Shown piece by piece: positions 19,301 to 29,325 of a stretch of 64,000 nt of DNA (position 1 is the first letter of the stretch; every line of letters begins with the position of its first letter). Origin of the DNA: Stentor roeselii. Taxonomy: Eukaryota > Ciliophora > Heterotrichea > Heterotrichida > Stentoridae. The stretch lies in assembly GCA_006503475.1 (NCBI GenBank), contig RSEH01000047.1, forward strand, positions 123,576-187,575. Reading direction: 5' to 3'. A program made the position numbers and the translations under genes. The notes below the pieces were generated by a model. That model did no database searches and was not told the origin of the DNA. It saw nothing but the letters and a program-made list of their open reading frames with translations.

Positions 19301-22300
19301 GACTGTGACAAGATCTTTACAGTTGAAACTGTCGCTTGTTTTGATATTGAACATAAAAGATTCATCACCACGGCACTTAATTCTAATCTTGGAATTCAAT
19401 TCTCGGTCTTTTCTGATCAGCTTTCTTTGGATCAGAGAATTTGCTGTAAGGAGTACCTACTGGGTAATGAGAAGTACCAAGAGTTTGTTGCTCATGGGTT
19501 GAAAGTTGTTCAGGATTGCGAGTTTCAGAAGTTTCACCTGCCTTGGAAGTGGATGAGATGGACTTCAGTTTATAACAAAGCGATTTTTAGGTATACTAAA
19601 CTTCTTAAGTCCTCCATCGATGAGGAAAAAACTAAAGCGATTCAGAAAACTATTGAAAAACTTCAAGCTCGTGCTCGAAAAATGAAGATTTTTGAGGAAA
19701 AGACTTTGTTAAATGAGTTAAAAATCGTACCGACGTCGATTTTAAAGAATAAAAACAAGAAGGAAGAAAGTGTTGTTTATCTGATAAAGGATAAGTACAA
19801 GCAAGAAGGACTAAAACAATCAAATGAAAGACCCCAGCTCGCAGTTGACAACAGCAAAGAATCAATTCTAAGTCTTGAAAGTACTGAAGTTTCAGTCAAG
19901 GTTTTACTTAACATGGCCTCTGACAGACGATTACTGGTTCCAAGTCTTCATCTTCTTTTCTTATGGGCCAGTCACTCGCGTCCTAGTCTTTCTCCTTCTT
20001 TGTTAACTGCTCTTGAAGGTCTTCTAGCCCGAGAGGTTCATTCCGAATGTTCAGAGACGAGAGAACTGAGCTGGAAGGTGGTGGTTGTCGCTTGGGAGTC
20101 ACTTTGTGGCAGTAAAGAAAAGGAACAGTTCTGGTTTTCGAGGATTCTTGATAACTCTAAACTTTTTTTTCCTGTTATGAGGAGAAAAGACTCTTTTATT
20201 TATAATGTTCGTAATTCACCTGAACCACTGGGCTATTTCAACTTGTATGATGATTGCAAGGACCCTCTTGTTATGTGGTTCTTGAAACATGTTCATTCTA
20301 ATCATTTGGCTATTCCTGAACGCGCTTATTCTACACTTGTTAGAGAAAATGTGAAAGTTATGATTGATAAGAACTCAGAACATGACTTGAGTACTGCTTG
20401 TGCTGTTTCTTTTGTTAATAGTGATAATTTTACCCCGATTGTTAAGAGGAGAAAATTGGGACATTTGCTTGAGGATAATTGGGAATTGATAGAAGAGCTT
20501 CTTGTTTCGAGTATTTCTGACCCTTCTTCGAATTTCACACATTGCTTGTTTGAAATTGTTATGTTTTTGGCGAAAGATTGTCAGTTGGAAGGAAGGAACC
20601 CAGTTGACCGGTTAACAAACCTTCTAAACAACCTTCTCAACAAGATCCTCTCCACCCTTCAAGACCGTGCAACAACCCTCTACTCCAAATGGTTCAGCAA
20701 CTTGCGTCGTCTTCTAATCCAAACCATAATCTACTCAACAAAAGACCTAAAAAACAATTCAAAAGACCTTCTTCAAATCCTGTCAAAAGTAAAAAAGCTA
20801 TTTCAAATCGACAATAAAAACCTTCTTCAATACCTAAACAACAGTTTTGCAGCAGGAGCCGACATGGTACAAGAAAAGTTAATCGAAACAAGTCACCCTT
20901 ACCAGCGAGGAAAGCAACAAATCAACGAAACTCTTTCATTTCCAGGTGCAATCGCAATTTGCATCGAAATTGACCCTCGAAGCCAGACAGACAACGCTCA
21001 CGACTGTCTTTGGCTGAGTTCTCCCGACAACTCCGCAGGTTTCACCAACTTTAACGGAGAAGTCTTCGGCAGTTCATTTAAATTATCAGGAAAAGTCGTG
21101 ATCAGTCATCAGCTAGTGCTTCAAGGAGACTCAATCCACATTGAATTCAACGCCGCAGGGCAACATCGAGAAGAATCAAATAGTTCAAAATGGGGCTTTA
21201 AGCTGAGAATCAAACCTTACTACGGAGAGCCCATGTTACTTCTCGCGGATAATGCAAATTCAAGCCTTTTATCGAAAATCTCTCTGAGACTTGGAGGGGA
21301 AAATTTGTTGATTCAATGGATTTCTACTTATAACTGGCTTTGCTTCTGCATCTCTGAAAGGGTTAGAAAAGAACTGCAAGAGTCTCCTCAACATTCACTT
21401 GAACTTCTTAATTGGAGCATCTTTGAAGGTGGACTCAGAGACCTGCAGGTCGCGACTTTTTTAAAGAAAGATGGAAATGACTGGGTTTTTATTAATCCGA
21501 CTTTTCCTCCAAAGTTGACGCTTAATATTGAAAATTTGAAAAAAAGTCTTAGTTCTGTGCACTCTGAAACTTTTTCAGTTATTCAGTCAGGAAAACATAA
21601 CTTGAACCTTCTTCTTAAAGATATTAGAAAAGAACATAAACATCCTCAGCTTTATGTTTCGGAAAAAATGAGGCCGGGATTCAAAGCGGAAGATAAAAAC
21701 TTTTGGGACTTCCTTGAAGGGATTTTACTTTACACAATGATTTACCATACCCATGAAGGCAAAGACTTTGATGAACTTCTAGCGATTTCAGGGAATTCTG
21801 AAAAACTAGAAAGTAATTACTTCAAAGAACAGCTTAGGGCTTATGGCAAAAAGTTGAATGAGGTCCTTACTTGGATGATCAAACAAGTACAGTCTTCGAA
21901 AGACAGGCAGCATTTATTAGAAGATGTGATCGAGATGAAATCCAAAATCCTCTCAACTAAAAAGCCTCCCCCAATAGAAGAAAAGAAAGTAAGCAAACTT
22001 CTAGTGCCAGTTCTAAAATCCAACGTCAAAAGAATGGCTCTTTCCAAAAGCAAAGGAAAGAAAACAACAAAACCAATAAAATCCTCAAACATCCCTCCCT
22101 TCAAGCCAGAACTCGACGATAAAGACAAAGAAGAAATATTCAAAGTTTTCAACGACCGAGTAGCTGGAAACTCTTCTCTTTTAAAAGACTTATGCTCCGC
22201 TTTTAAAGTCGAATACGAAGAAGGCTCCAAGCCAATTTCAGAATTATTCCAAAAAATCCTGACAACAAATGAAGACTCTTTCCCAAACCCATACCAAACT

Positions 22301-25300
22301 CAAGGCAACCTTTTATTCACCCGTCTTCTAATCCTTCTCCACTTCCACCCTTACATCGAAAAACAGAAACTTCTTCCTGAAGACCCAGAAGAAGAATGCG
22401 AAGTTCCAGTCCTAAAGCGAGCATCAACTCAAGAAAACGCTGAAAACCTTCAAAAAATTTTAGAAATGCGAAAATGGGTTGACTCTTACCGAAAGTGGAA
22501 AGAATGGAAAGACCCTAAAAAAGACGTAGATGAAAAATCGCCTTTGAATGACTTGTTGAATTTCATCACGACTCCTAAAGTTCCTGAAGACCTGATCGCG
22601 ACGAGTCTTCTTCAAGCGTCAGTGGCTGCGAAGCGCGTGTCAGATTTGCAGCTTTTGTCGTCTTTCACGTCAATTGTCCATTTGACTCCTGCTGTGAGGT
22701 TAAGTCTCGGCTTGCTGCCCCGGCCGAGTATTTATTTTAGCATTGCCTCTGCTGGGAAGACGCTTAAGTCCTTGTTGAATGAACAGGCGAGTAAGATTTT
22801 AGAGGTTCTTTGTGATAACTTGTTTATTTTGGTGAATTCTTTGAAAGCTGGGTATGATGTGCAAAAAGCTCAACCTGTTACAGTGAAAAAAGAAAGTAAG
22901 TTGTTGTCGTCACAGTTTCAATTCACTGATATTTATATTAATCATCAGTTGAGATTGATTGTTTCGCTGTTGAATGATATTTACTCGTTGATTAAAACAG
23001 AGAACTTTAGTGAGGAAATGATTTCTTGTCTTAATCATGAACAGATGTTGCTGACTCTTGTTGAAATTTACTTGTTTTGTAATACTCTTCCTAGTTGCAA
23101 ACTGGTTATGACAGTCACTTCTGGAGTTAAGTTAATTTTTTTCACTTTTCTGAAAACTTCTCAAAATTCCTGCTCTTTTGAATTCAAGGAAAAGATTCAA
23201 CAAGAAACTATCTTTGTTGTGACACAGTTTTTATTTAATGAACTGTCTAAACCTGAAAATCCTTCAAGAATGGAAAAATTGTTAACTCTCACTTTTGAAG
23301 TAGTCATTTCAACTGGTCTTCACAAAAGAGATGAAAAAGTTTCACTTGCAAAGCATTTATTTTCTATTGTTCTCAACTCCTCAAATCACACAATCATCAG
23401 AATCGCTTCAAGAATCTTGAAAATCCTCTCAAAAGACCTGAAACCCTCAGAAATTTCTACAGTTTTCTTAAAGCAAGTTCTAGAAAAGCTTGGCAAATAC
23501 GCAACTTCACATATCAACGGCTTTGGAAACAATGGAAACACTTCAGGAAAATACGTTGTAGTCCTTCATGCTCCTACCACTGAAGAAGACGTTGACTATC
23601 TTTTCCCTGTTCTTAGAAACTGGGAAGAAATCTGTCCGAGTAACAAACAAGTAAAGGTTGATGATGAAATCATTGAAGAAACCGTCAGTCTTGAAGAGTT
23701 CTACGCAAATGAAATGTTTGGAGGCATTCCAGTTGAGTTCGAAGGGTTAAAAAACTTCTCAGCTTACAATCGTTTCTTCATCGCCGAGGCTGGCCGAGGC
23801 CGCAAACGAGGAGGTATCAAGAACTTGAAGCCAGCAAGTAAGAAAGCTGCTTCAAAAAAGCCTTCAAGTGTAACAACTTCTCTTTCAAAACTCGAAAAAG
23901 CCTTCGACGAGCAGAATAAAAACTTCGAAGAAATCAAAGAAACCGACACAGAAGAAGAAAAAGAAAGAAAAATAAAAGAAAAAGAATTTATCACGAAAGT
24001 AAAATCAACTTTAAAAGAATCACAAATGATTGCAAGTAACTTGATAAATAAAGGTCTTGCCCAGATGGGTGAATCGATGTCTTTGGACCAGGCGATTGTG
24101 CTTTCTTTGCTATTGAAACAGTATCAAAGTGGCATGGTCATCGACTCTAAAACAAAACTTCCCCTATTGCCAGTCAACCCCTTCGCCCGCGTGCAGGGCG
24201 ATGCCCCAACGACAGAGACAGTAAAATCAAAGAAGCCGGTTCAGGTTTCTATTTGTGAAGCAGCAGTTTTCTCTAAACTTGACTATTTAATGGAAACTGG
24301 CCCTTCTCTTCCTACTTTAAGGTCTTCTGAAAAGTTGATGGGAGTCATCAGCGGGAACTACAGTCGAACTTTTCTTAATAGAGAAGTTCAAAGTGGAGCT
24401 TCTATCGCACTTTGCATTCAGGAATTGCTTGAATTGCTCTGCTCGTTGTCGGAAATTCCGGCTTGGCTTGATGAGTTTGCTGGGAAAATACCGGAGTTTA
24501 TTGAAAAGTCGGAAGAAGGGGATAACTCGGGGTTAGGAGCTGTTATTGCCTATGGAGGATGGGAAGACTTGTTTAGGCCTGGGTCTTCGGTTTTAGTTGA
24601 AAGCAATAATGTTAAGTCAAAGGAAATTATTGTACAAGGAGGAGATTTAAGTGGACTTAAAAGTGCACTGCTTTTGGTTGAGGATGAAAAGAATTATATG
24701 TTGAAGACTTTTCAGTTAACGGAACTTATCAGGAATAAACTTAAACTTATTCATAAGTTTCAGGTCAATCATGGAATCATTGCTAAGAGGTATTTGAAAA
24801 TTGGGCAGGATAATGAGTGGAATTCAGTCTTCAAACGTCAACTCCTCCTAATCGCATGCCAAATCGACTGGAACTCCTGGATCAACCCAAGCGAATCAGA
24901 TGTAAAGCCATTCCTAGACCAACTATTCGAAATCAGCCAAAACGCTCCATGCGACAAAGACTTAAATTTCTTCGAGCGTCGTTTAGTTCAAATCTGGGAA
25001 AAAATGTCAGAAAAAGACTCTCCAATATTCATCAACCCTTCAGAAGAATCAAAATCTCTTCCATCAGACGGTTTTTTATTATCAGTAGAAGACTCAGAAG
25101 CGAGTGTAACAAGTTTCACTCTTCCAGCAAGTTCCTTTCTAACCTTCAACCCACAACTCTCAACTTCAAGTTCCGACATAACAAACTTCAAAATGTTGCG
25201 ATACTGGGAAAAGCACATAATCACTCGAATCCAAGACTACGTCAGGTCCTCCTTCCGTCCAATCGAAATGGATTATTTTTTCGCTCAGCTTCGTCAGCCT

Positions 25301-28300
25301 CTTCGGATTGGAGACGTTCACAAAGCCTCAGAAGTAGCGAATGTCCTTTGTGACTACCGCCTTCCTTCAGGCCTTGTCTTGCCAGACCAAAAGCATGACT
25401 GGTCCGCGTTAGTGATTGACGAGGTTCAGATAGGCAGGGCTTGTTTGGTGAAAATCAGTGAAAAACTCATTCAACAAGTTGATTCTGCAGCGATTCGCAG
25501 AATGTTCGCTCAAGGAATTGTTCAGTTCTCAGTAGTCATCAGGGCGATTGATAGTCGGGCTGCTTGTCTCCTGGTCGAGTTCCATGATAGTGAAAGACTT
25601 GAAGTTAACTTGGTCTGGTTGCCGATTTCTTCAGTTTATCCTGCTGAGGTGCATGTTCCAAGTGTGACACAAATGAAGGACTTTCAGTCTTTATACTCAG
25701 AACTGAACCAAAAAGTCATTTCTATTTATGCGAAGAAAATTCTGCTTCAAGGAATGTCAGCTGTGCAGAAAGGACTGCTGAACACGGTGGATGTCATGAA
25801 AATGGCAGTGACTGATGAACTGCAAAGTAATCGAATTGATGGATGGAGACTTTGTAGGCCGGATTATTACTCTTTGAACCCGAATCATTCACAAACTTCG
25901 TTGATTTATTACATTCATACACCTGAAGAGTCTCAACAGGTCACTCCTAAGTTGAACTGGATTGAATCCTCCATCATTCCTTCTAGAGAAGCAGAACTTG
26001 TCGAGTGGTGCGTCATCAGCTGGCATAAGTTAAGAGATGATCTCAGTGAATCTGCAAGGACTCTTGATATTGTCGAAGTCACTAATGCCCTGATGGGACA
26101 GCAACTGCCTCTTCCTAGTACTCCAGAAAATATTATCTCGGAAAGTCACTCTGATCGCAAGTATTTCCCTTTGCATTATCAGGACTCGAACTTCTGTGGA
26201 TTGGTTCTTTGCTTTAAGCAAGATGCTTTCTTGTGTAGTAACTCAAAATTGCAGTTTTTTGCTGATCCTGAAGGCGCGGAATTGATTTATGAGGTCAAGG
26301 CGGGAACTCAGGGAAAGGGTAGTTTAGCTCCTATTGTTTTTCAGTCGGGGAAAGTGTGGTGTACGCATTTTACTTTTATTGATATTAAGTGCTCACAGTA
26401 TAATACTAACTTTTCTGGACCGAGTATTTTGAATTGTCGGGTTTATGGAATACCTGAAAGCTGGACTCTGACAACTTGGCTAACCGAAGTGCTATCATCA
26501 ACACTAAGTCAAAAGCCATCAGAAGACAACATATCTTTAGTTCACTCCTTACAAGACTCCATCTGTGAGTTCTTAGAAGGTTCACGAGCTCCATTTCCAA
26601 TCAAGCAAGTGCTCTTCAGACTAATGACCCGCATCGGCAGACGACTAAGATACATGAACAGTTTATTCCCTGTCGGTATGGGAGTATCTGAAGACTGGCT
26701 CTCAGGTCTAATCCAAGAAATGAACCTTCTTCGCGATGCAGAGTTCACAGGTACAGGAACTCTTTACTCCAGCTACATCCAAGACGGAGTCGAGCTGATC
26801 AACACTCTTCTTCTTCCATGGGACGTTCAGAAATCATCAAACATTAACAATTTATTCATTGAAACTCCTTCCTGGATTCGAAATCACTTTCATTCCTTGA
26901 TTTTCCTTAATTTCTTCAGACATGAAGGGTCTTTAACGGAAAATCTAGTCCAAGAAGCTGAAGAACTTTTAAACCATGACCAGTTCGAAACAGTCCTTCT
27001 TGTTGATTCAGCCAAGAGTGAAGATCTGGAGAAAATCCTTGAATGTCTTTTAAAACATAAGCTGAAACTTATCAGCAGTGAACGAGACATCGTTTTTCTT
27101 AATGGCAAGGCAGTGATTTTCGCTGATGGACTCAATATCGAGTACTACCAAGAAACCAACTTCCCTGAAGAGGAAAAACAAGAAGAAAAAGAAGAGGAAA
27201 ATAAAGAAGAAGAGATCTGGACCTGTGATCGATGCACCTTTGTTAATAGTGTCGATTGCCCTGTTTGTGTCATGTGTGACAACCCGAAGCCGATCATTGA
27301 GGTAAAGCCGAAAGTTCCTCAGATTGATATAAGGGACATTGAAAACAAACTTATTAGCAGGAAAAAAGAAGCAATTGAAGAATTTTGTAAGGCACTTGCA
27401 ACTGAACTTAATACTTCTGCAAGAAAAATCGACCTCAACACTGATATCGAGCTTCTTAATCAAGTCATTGTTACTCGATTTATTGATGGTGACAAGAAAC
27501 TTCATCCACAGTTAAATAAAAACTTTGAAGCTGTTTGGATGGAGTTGAAAGCTTTACTCGCTGATGATATGCATAAGGCTAAAGAGGTTTTTATTGAAGA
27601 ACTACAGAAAAATGCAATTGAGTTTATCAAAAAACTGGAAAAAGCTGGAATTGATTTGTGGCTGTGTAAGACATTGGGATGTGTTAATAAAACACTTACT
27701 AGGAAACAGTTGGAAGCTTTGACTGATTTTGTGGAATCTCGACTTTGTAAACAGACTAGGGCTTCTTTGTATCTTCCTCCTTCGAGTATTCGTGCACCGA
27801 TTGAGGATGTGACAAGTGTCAATCATGCTATGCATTTCTTCCCGTCTACTCTTTCAGGGCTGACTACGCAACATCTTAGGTATAATTGGGCTTTGATTCG
27901 AGTGTTTAATAGATATATTTTTGACTCGATTGGGTTGTGTAACTTGACCCAGCACTCTCTCTTACCCCGCGATTCATGCACACTTTCCCTAGCATCAGCG
28001 TTATCCGAACTACGAGCTCTAGTAGTCTTCCCGGTAAAAATCGAGGTAGAACAGCAAGTCTTCGCTCTAACCTCCGTGATGCGAGAAGGTGCTCCAAAGG
28101 TGATTCTCGAGCGTTTAAAGTCAACAGACTCTCACAAAAAGATGACAAACTTCATAAAAGCCTTCGAGCAACTCCAAGACGTGAACCCGGCTCTTCTCCG
28201 TCCTCCAAAGCCTCAAGGTGCAGACCCTTTCATTTCCTTCGAAGTGGTATTCAAAGGTGAACTAGTCGTCGGAGAAGCAGGTCCTTACCGTCAATTTTTC

Positions 28301-29308
28301 GCAGACATCTCAAAAGAAATCCAAAACCTTTCCTCAGAGATGCTGTGCGCCACTCCAAACAATTTAGAAAAATCCGGTGAAGGACAGCACAAATTCACGA
28401 TTCGACCAAGCAGCAACTCTTTGTTAACTCTTCAAATGCATGAGTTCCTCGGACTGCTCATGGGATGCTGTGTTCGGACTGGAACAAGGCTCACTCTTGA
28501 CCTTCCTTCTTTCTTCTGGAAGCCCCTCGTTGGCATGAACTTGCGCTTTGATGACTTGAAAGAAATCGATGAACAGACCTGCAAATTTTTAATCTTCATG
28601 GAATCCGCCTTGCCTCAGATTTTTGAAGAAAGTTTCGAGTTTTTCACGTCAAAACTCTCAGATTCAACTGTTGTGGAACTTGTTGATGGTGGCAGAAATT
28701 TCCCTGTTACTTTTGAGAATAAAAAGAAATATATTAGGGATGTTCTTAATGTTAGATTTCAAGAAGCTCGTAAACAAATCAAGGCGCTTAGGGAAGGACT
28801 TGCGAAAGTTGTTCCTATTGGATTGCTTAACTTGATCACTTGGAAACAACTTGAAGATTGGGTCTGTGGCAAGCCTGCTGTCGACATTAAACTTCTGAAA
28901 AGACATACAAAGTACAGTGGCGGTCTCACTGAAACTAGCCAAAGAGTCCTTTGGTTCTGGGAAATACTTGAAAATGAATTCAATGAAGAAGAACTCTCTA
29001 AGTTCATAAAGTTCTCCTGGGGACAAGAAAGACTTCCCAGTAATGAAGAAGAGTACCTCAGAAATCACACTCGCCTCATGATTAAACCTAGTATGAACAA
29101 CGAGCATAAAGATGGAGCCCTTCCTAGAGCTGACACCTGTTTCTTCAACCTTGAACTTCCTGATTACTCAAGCAAAGACATTTTAAGAACCAAGTTAAAA
29201 TACGCCTTTCTCACTGACTGTGAAAGTATGAATGCAGATAACCCACTGAGTGAACAACAAGAAGCAGGAATGTACCGAGAAGACCATTATTCAGGTGAAG
29301 AAGAGTAA
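16349..29308 (+). CDS. Giant HECT-type E3 ubiquitin ligase, 4319 aa
   Basis: A single uninterrupted frame of nearly 13 kb. In order: an N-terminal region with a propeller-like stretch (about 290-410: TTDGDYIYLLVTTAGG, FKIGTGEGGTLTGKVYLY); a Lys/Glu/Pro-rich linker (about 410-800) containing heptad repeats; a UBA-type ubiquitin-binding helix bundle (about 812-855); a beta-sandwich-like segment with DCLWLSSPDNS and WGFKLRI (about 1530-1630); a RanBP2 zinc finger WTCDRCTFVN plus CVMCDNPKP (about 3622-3650); and a C-terminal HECT domain (about 3914-4294) with the catalytic Cys4264 in DTCFFNLELPDY. HECT ligases carry ubiquitin as a thioester before transfer. The architecture resembles giant animal HERC/HECTD4-class ligases; exact orthology is uncertain. 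An acidic tail of about 50 residues follows the catalytic Cys, longer than usual. Confidence 0.85.
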   Translation: MSVLENGMEENLTHNERNVSDDLDWAGLASFRFLNSQRPCEGWSDDFGWSLLDKYFGSLNYKAENYSNARSESLKDWEKHVQTLAIQSGLESKQYYSSLLNFYSELSNAGQGIRNNLGSKPVDDEFTDRLKETAAAPWIISSLPGIDPNSWPFSLEGLVEKLQSFPPFYLWMEPFDLDNSFIEKVSIFIQKNSKRLDLVSLSLKVLLLLGYLLGNGTKIAAAYTEVWKFCSSHEAPENFIEDLSSVVAPHVSMIKKVIDQEKQVHYAKPGSLSEKFSAAQNSKYQKNQSNWNTSLTTDGDYIYLLVTTAGGGKFKIGTGEGGTLTGKVYLYKAVDKADEAVWTYCKGKLYMKSGFRETGIVSIICPNTFKDEGLLQLHCPDLFGNPTKQALNKYYPLLSDGESLYVVGVKLEKIPQKEEEKKAEVKTEEKKTETEKQPEPAKVSEDQPAPAKDEEKQAIIEEAKDPAILKDENSKEEVKIEPNENPEGSEKKEEEKKVEEPGILAEKIERIEKMIEEDKELLEEVKALDDHLKQNLEEKVELKEDKNEEIKKEEKIEEKPQEEPLNVIQVVSLEIVHIEQPGKIEEKPQEKEPDIIPAPLSPKNLAEHPISPKSGDSPKGVDDKIVPAEIADPSGDKDVPVEVKEVPVEGKEVPVEGKEVPVEGKEVPVEAKEVLVEAKEAPIEAKEAQVPVEGEVPAEAKDLNPPSNPSEPNKPDPSQPQPENPEEKKSEPLKEPSKVEEIKAPSEKRIPAKKVLEKKVENKKRPEKKEPPKKEEKKEEKKKDDPNLCQFILYKFDVSHLHSDLRPQQKYSDQAKELYEGFSCYFSLNECQKSLAINNEDIEMAATWLIENGENERGKKVVTCYQTTLLCEAAITSYSMGKLQKPEIALKSDTILSLELVSRGEWTMNKKCITLHFLNPDGASATARIFSIDPNDVKPLFTDSHILTNTLNQVADVKQEGDFWSKFFKERQTHVYRGSHLCNRDCDKIFTVETVACFDIEHKRFITTALNSNLGIQFSVFSDQLSLDQRICCKEYLLGNEKYQEFVAHGLKVVQDCEFQKFHLPWKWMRWTSVYNKAIFRYTKLLKSSIDEEKTKAIQKTIEKLQARARKMKIFEEKTLLNELKIVPTSILKNKNKKEESVVYLIKDKYKQEGLKQSNERPQLAVDNSKESILSLESTEVSVKVLLNMASDRRLLVPSLHLLFLWASHSRPSLSPSLLTALEGLLAREVHSECSETRELSWKVVVVAWESLCGSKEKEQFWFSRILDNSKLFFPVMRRKDSFIYNVRNSPEPLGYFNLYDDCKDPLVMWFLKHVHSNHLAIPERAYSTLVRENVKVMIDKNSEHDLSTACAVSFVNSDNFTPIVKRRKLGHLLEDNWELIEELLVSSISDPSSNFTHCLFEIVMFLAKDCQLEGRNPVDRLTNLLNNLLNKILSTLQDRATTLYSKWFSNLRRLLIQTIIYSTKDLKNNSKDLLQILSKVKKLFQIDNKNLLQYLNNSFAAGADMVQEKLIETSHPYQRGKQQINETLSFPGAIAICIEIDPRSQTDNAHDCLWLSSPDNSAGFTNFNGEVFGSSFKLSGKVVISHQLVLQGDSIHIEFNAAGQHREESNSSKWGFKLRIKPYYGEPMLLLADNANSSLLSKISLRLGGENLLIQWISTYNWLCFCISERVRKELQESPQHSLELLNWSIFEGGLRDLQVATFLKKDGNDWVFINPTFPPKLTLNIENLKKSLSSVHSETFSVIQSGKHNLNLLLKDIRKEHKHPQLYVSEKMRPGFKAEDKNFWDFLEGILLYTMIYHTHEGKDFDELLAISGNSEKLESNYFKEQLRAYGKKLNEVLTWMIKQVQSSKDRQHLLEDVIEMKSKILSTKKPPPIEEKKVSKLLVPVLKSNVKRMALSKSKGKKTTKPIKSSNIPPFKPELDDKDKEEIFKVFNDRVAGNSSLLKDLCSAFKVEYEEGSKPISELFQKILTTNEDSFPNPYQTQGNLLFTRLLILLHFHPYIEKQKLLPEDPEEECEVPVLKRASTQENAENLQKILEMRKWVDSYRKWKEWKDPKKDVDEKSPLNDLLNFITTPKVPEDLIATSLLQASVAAKRVSDLQLLSSFTSIVHLTPAVRLSLGLLPRPSIYFSIASAGKTLKSLLNEQASKILEVLCDNLFILVNSLKAGYDVQKAQPVTVKKESKLLSSQFQFTDIYINHQLRLIVSLLNDIYSLIKTENFSEEMISCLNHEQMLLTLVEIYLFCNTLPSCKLVMTVTSGVKLIFFTFLKTSQNSCSFEFKEKIQQETIFVVTQFLFNELSKPENPSRMEKLLTLTFEVVISTGLHKRDEKVSLAKHLFSIVLNSSNHTIIRIASRILKILSKDLKPSEISTVFLKQVLEKLGKYATSHINGFGNNGNTSGKYVVVLHAPTTEEDVDYLFPVLRNWEEICPSNKQVKVDDEIIEETVSLEEFYANEMFGGIPVEFEGLKNFSAYNRFFIAEAGRGRKRGGIKNLKPASKKAASKKPSSVTTSLSKLEKAFDEQNKNFEEIKETDTEEEKERKIKEKEFITKVKSTLKESQMIASNLINKGLAQMGESMSLDQAIVLSLLLKQYQSGMVIDSKTKLPLLPVNPFARVQGDAPTTETVKSKKPVQVSICEAAVFSKLDYLMETGPSLPTLRSSEKLMGVISGNYSRTFLNREVQSGASIALCIQELLELLCSLSEIPAWLDEFAGKIPEFIEKSEEGDNSGLGAVIAYGGWEDLFRPGSSVLVESNNVKSKEIIVQGGDLSGLKSALLLVEDEKNYMLKTFQLTELIRNKLKLIHKFQVNHGIIAKRYLKIGQDNEWNSVFKRQLLLIACQIDWNSWINPSESDVKPFLDQLFEISQNAPCDKDLNFFERRLVQIWEKMSEKDSPIFINPSEESKSLPSDGFLLSVEDSEASVTSFTLPASSFLTFNPQLSTSSSDITNFKMLRYWEKHIITRIQDYVRSSFRPIEMDYFFAQLRQPLRIGDVHKASEVANVLCDYRLPSGLVLPDQKHDWSALVIDEVQIGRACLVKISEKLIQQVDSAAIRRMFAQGIVQFSVVIRAIDSRAACLLVEFHDSERLEVNLVWLPISSVYPAEVHVPSVTQMKDFQSLYSELNQKVISIYAKKILLQGMSAVQKGLLNTVDVMKMAVTDELQSNRIDGWRLCRPDYYSLNPNHSQTSLIYYIHTPEESQQVTPKLNWIESSIIPSREAELVEWCVISWHKLRDDLSESARTLDIVEVTNALMGQQLPLPSTPENIISESHSDRKYFPLHYQDSNFCGLVLCFKQDAFLCSNSKLQFFADPEGAELIYEVKAGTQGKGSLAPIVFQSGKVWCTHFTFIDIKCSQYNTNFSGPSILNCRVYGIPESWTLTTWLTEVLSSTLSQKPSEDNISLVHSLQDSICEFLEGSRAPFPIKQVLFRLMTRIGRRLRYMNSLFPVGMGVSEDWLSGLIQEMNLLRDAEFTGTGTLYSSYIQDGVELINTLLLPWDVQKSSNINNLFIETPSWIRNHFHSLIFLNFFRHEGSLTENLVQEAEELLNHDQFETVLLVDSAKSEDLEKILECLLKHKLKLISSERDIVFLNGKAVIFADGLNIEYYQETNFPEEEKQEEKEEENKEEEIWTCDRCTFVNSVDCPVCVMCDNPKPIIEVKPKVPQIDIRDIENKLISRKKEAIEEFCKALATELNTSARKIDLNTDIELLNQVIVTRFIDGDKKLHPQLNKNFEAVWMELKALLADDMHKAKEVFIEELQKNAIEFIKKLEKAGIDLWLCKTLGCVNKTLTRKQLEALTDFVESRLCKQTRASLYLPPSSIRAPIEDVTSVNHAMHFFPSTLSGLTTQHLRYNWALIRVFNRYIFDSIGLCNLTQHSLLPRDSCTLSLASALSELRALVVFPVKIEVEQQVFALTSVMREGAPKVILERLKSTDSHKKMTNFIKAFEQLQDVNPALLRPPKPQGADPFISFEVVFKGELVVGEAGPYRQFFADISKEIQNLSSEMLCATPNNLEKSGEGQHKFTIRPSSNSLLTLQMHEFLGLLMGCCVRTGTRLTLDLPSFFWKPLVGMNLRFDDLKEIDEQTCKFLIFMESALPQIFEESFEFFTSKLSDSTVVELVDGGRNFPVTFENKKKYIRDVLNVRFQEARKQIKALREGLAKVVPIGLLNLITWKQLEDWVCGKPAVDIKLLKRHTKYSGGLTETSQRVLWFWEILENEFNEEELSKFIKFSWGQERLPSNEEEYLRNHTRLMIKPSMNNEHKDGALPRADTCFFNLELPDYSSKDILRTKLKYAFLTDCESMNADNPLSEQQEAGMYREDHYSGEEE
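18263..18409 (+). repeat. Tandem 21-bp repeat within the HECT gene linker
   Basis: Seven successive 21-bp units encode variants of VPVEGKE, starting at 18263, 18284, 18305, 18326, 18347, 18368 and 18389. Units 2 and 4 are identical and alternate with unit 3 at the same silent positions (GTC GAG GGT AAG against GTT GAG GGT AAA), which suggests that 42-bp pairs were duplicated recently. The last units have drifted to VLVEAKE and APIEAKE. Confidence 0.85.
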
Positions 29309-29325
29309 GTAACAGCTTAATAAAT

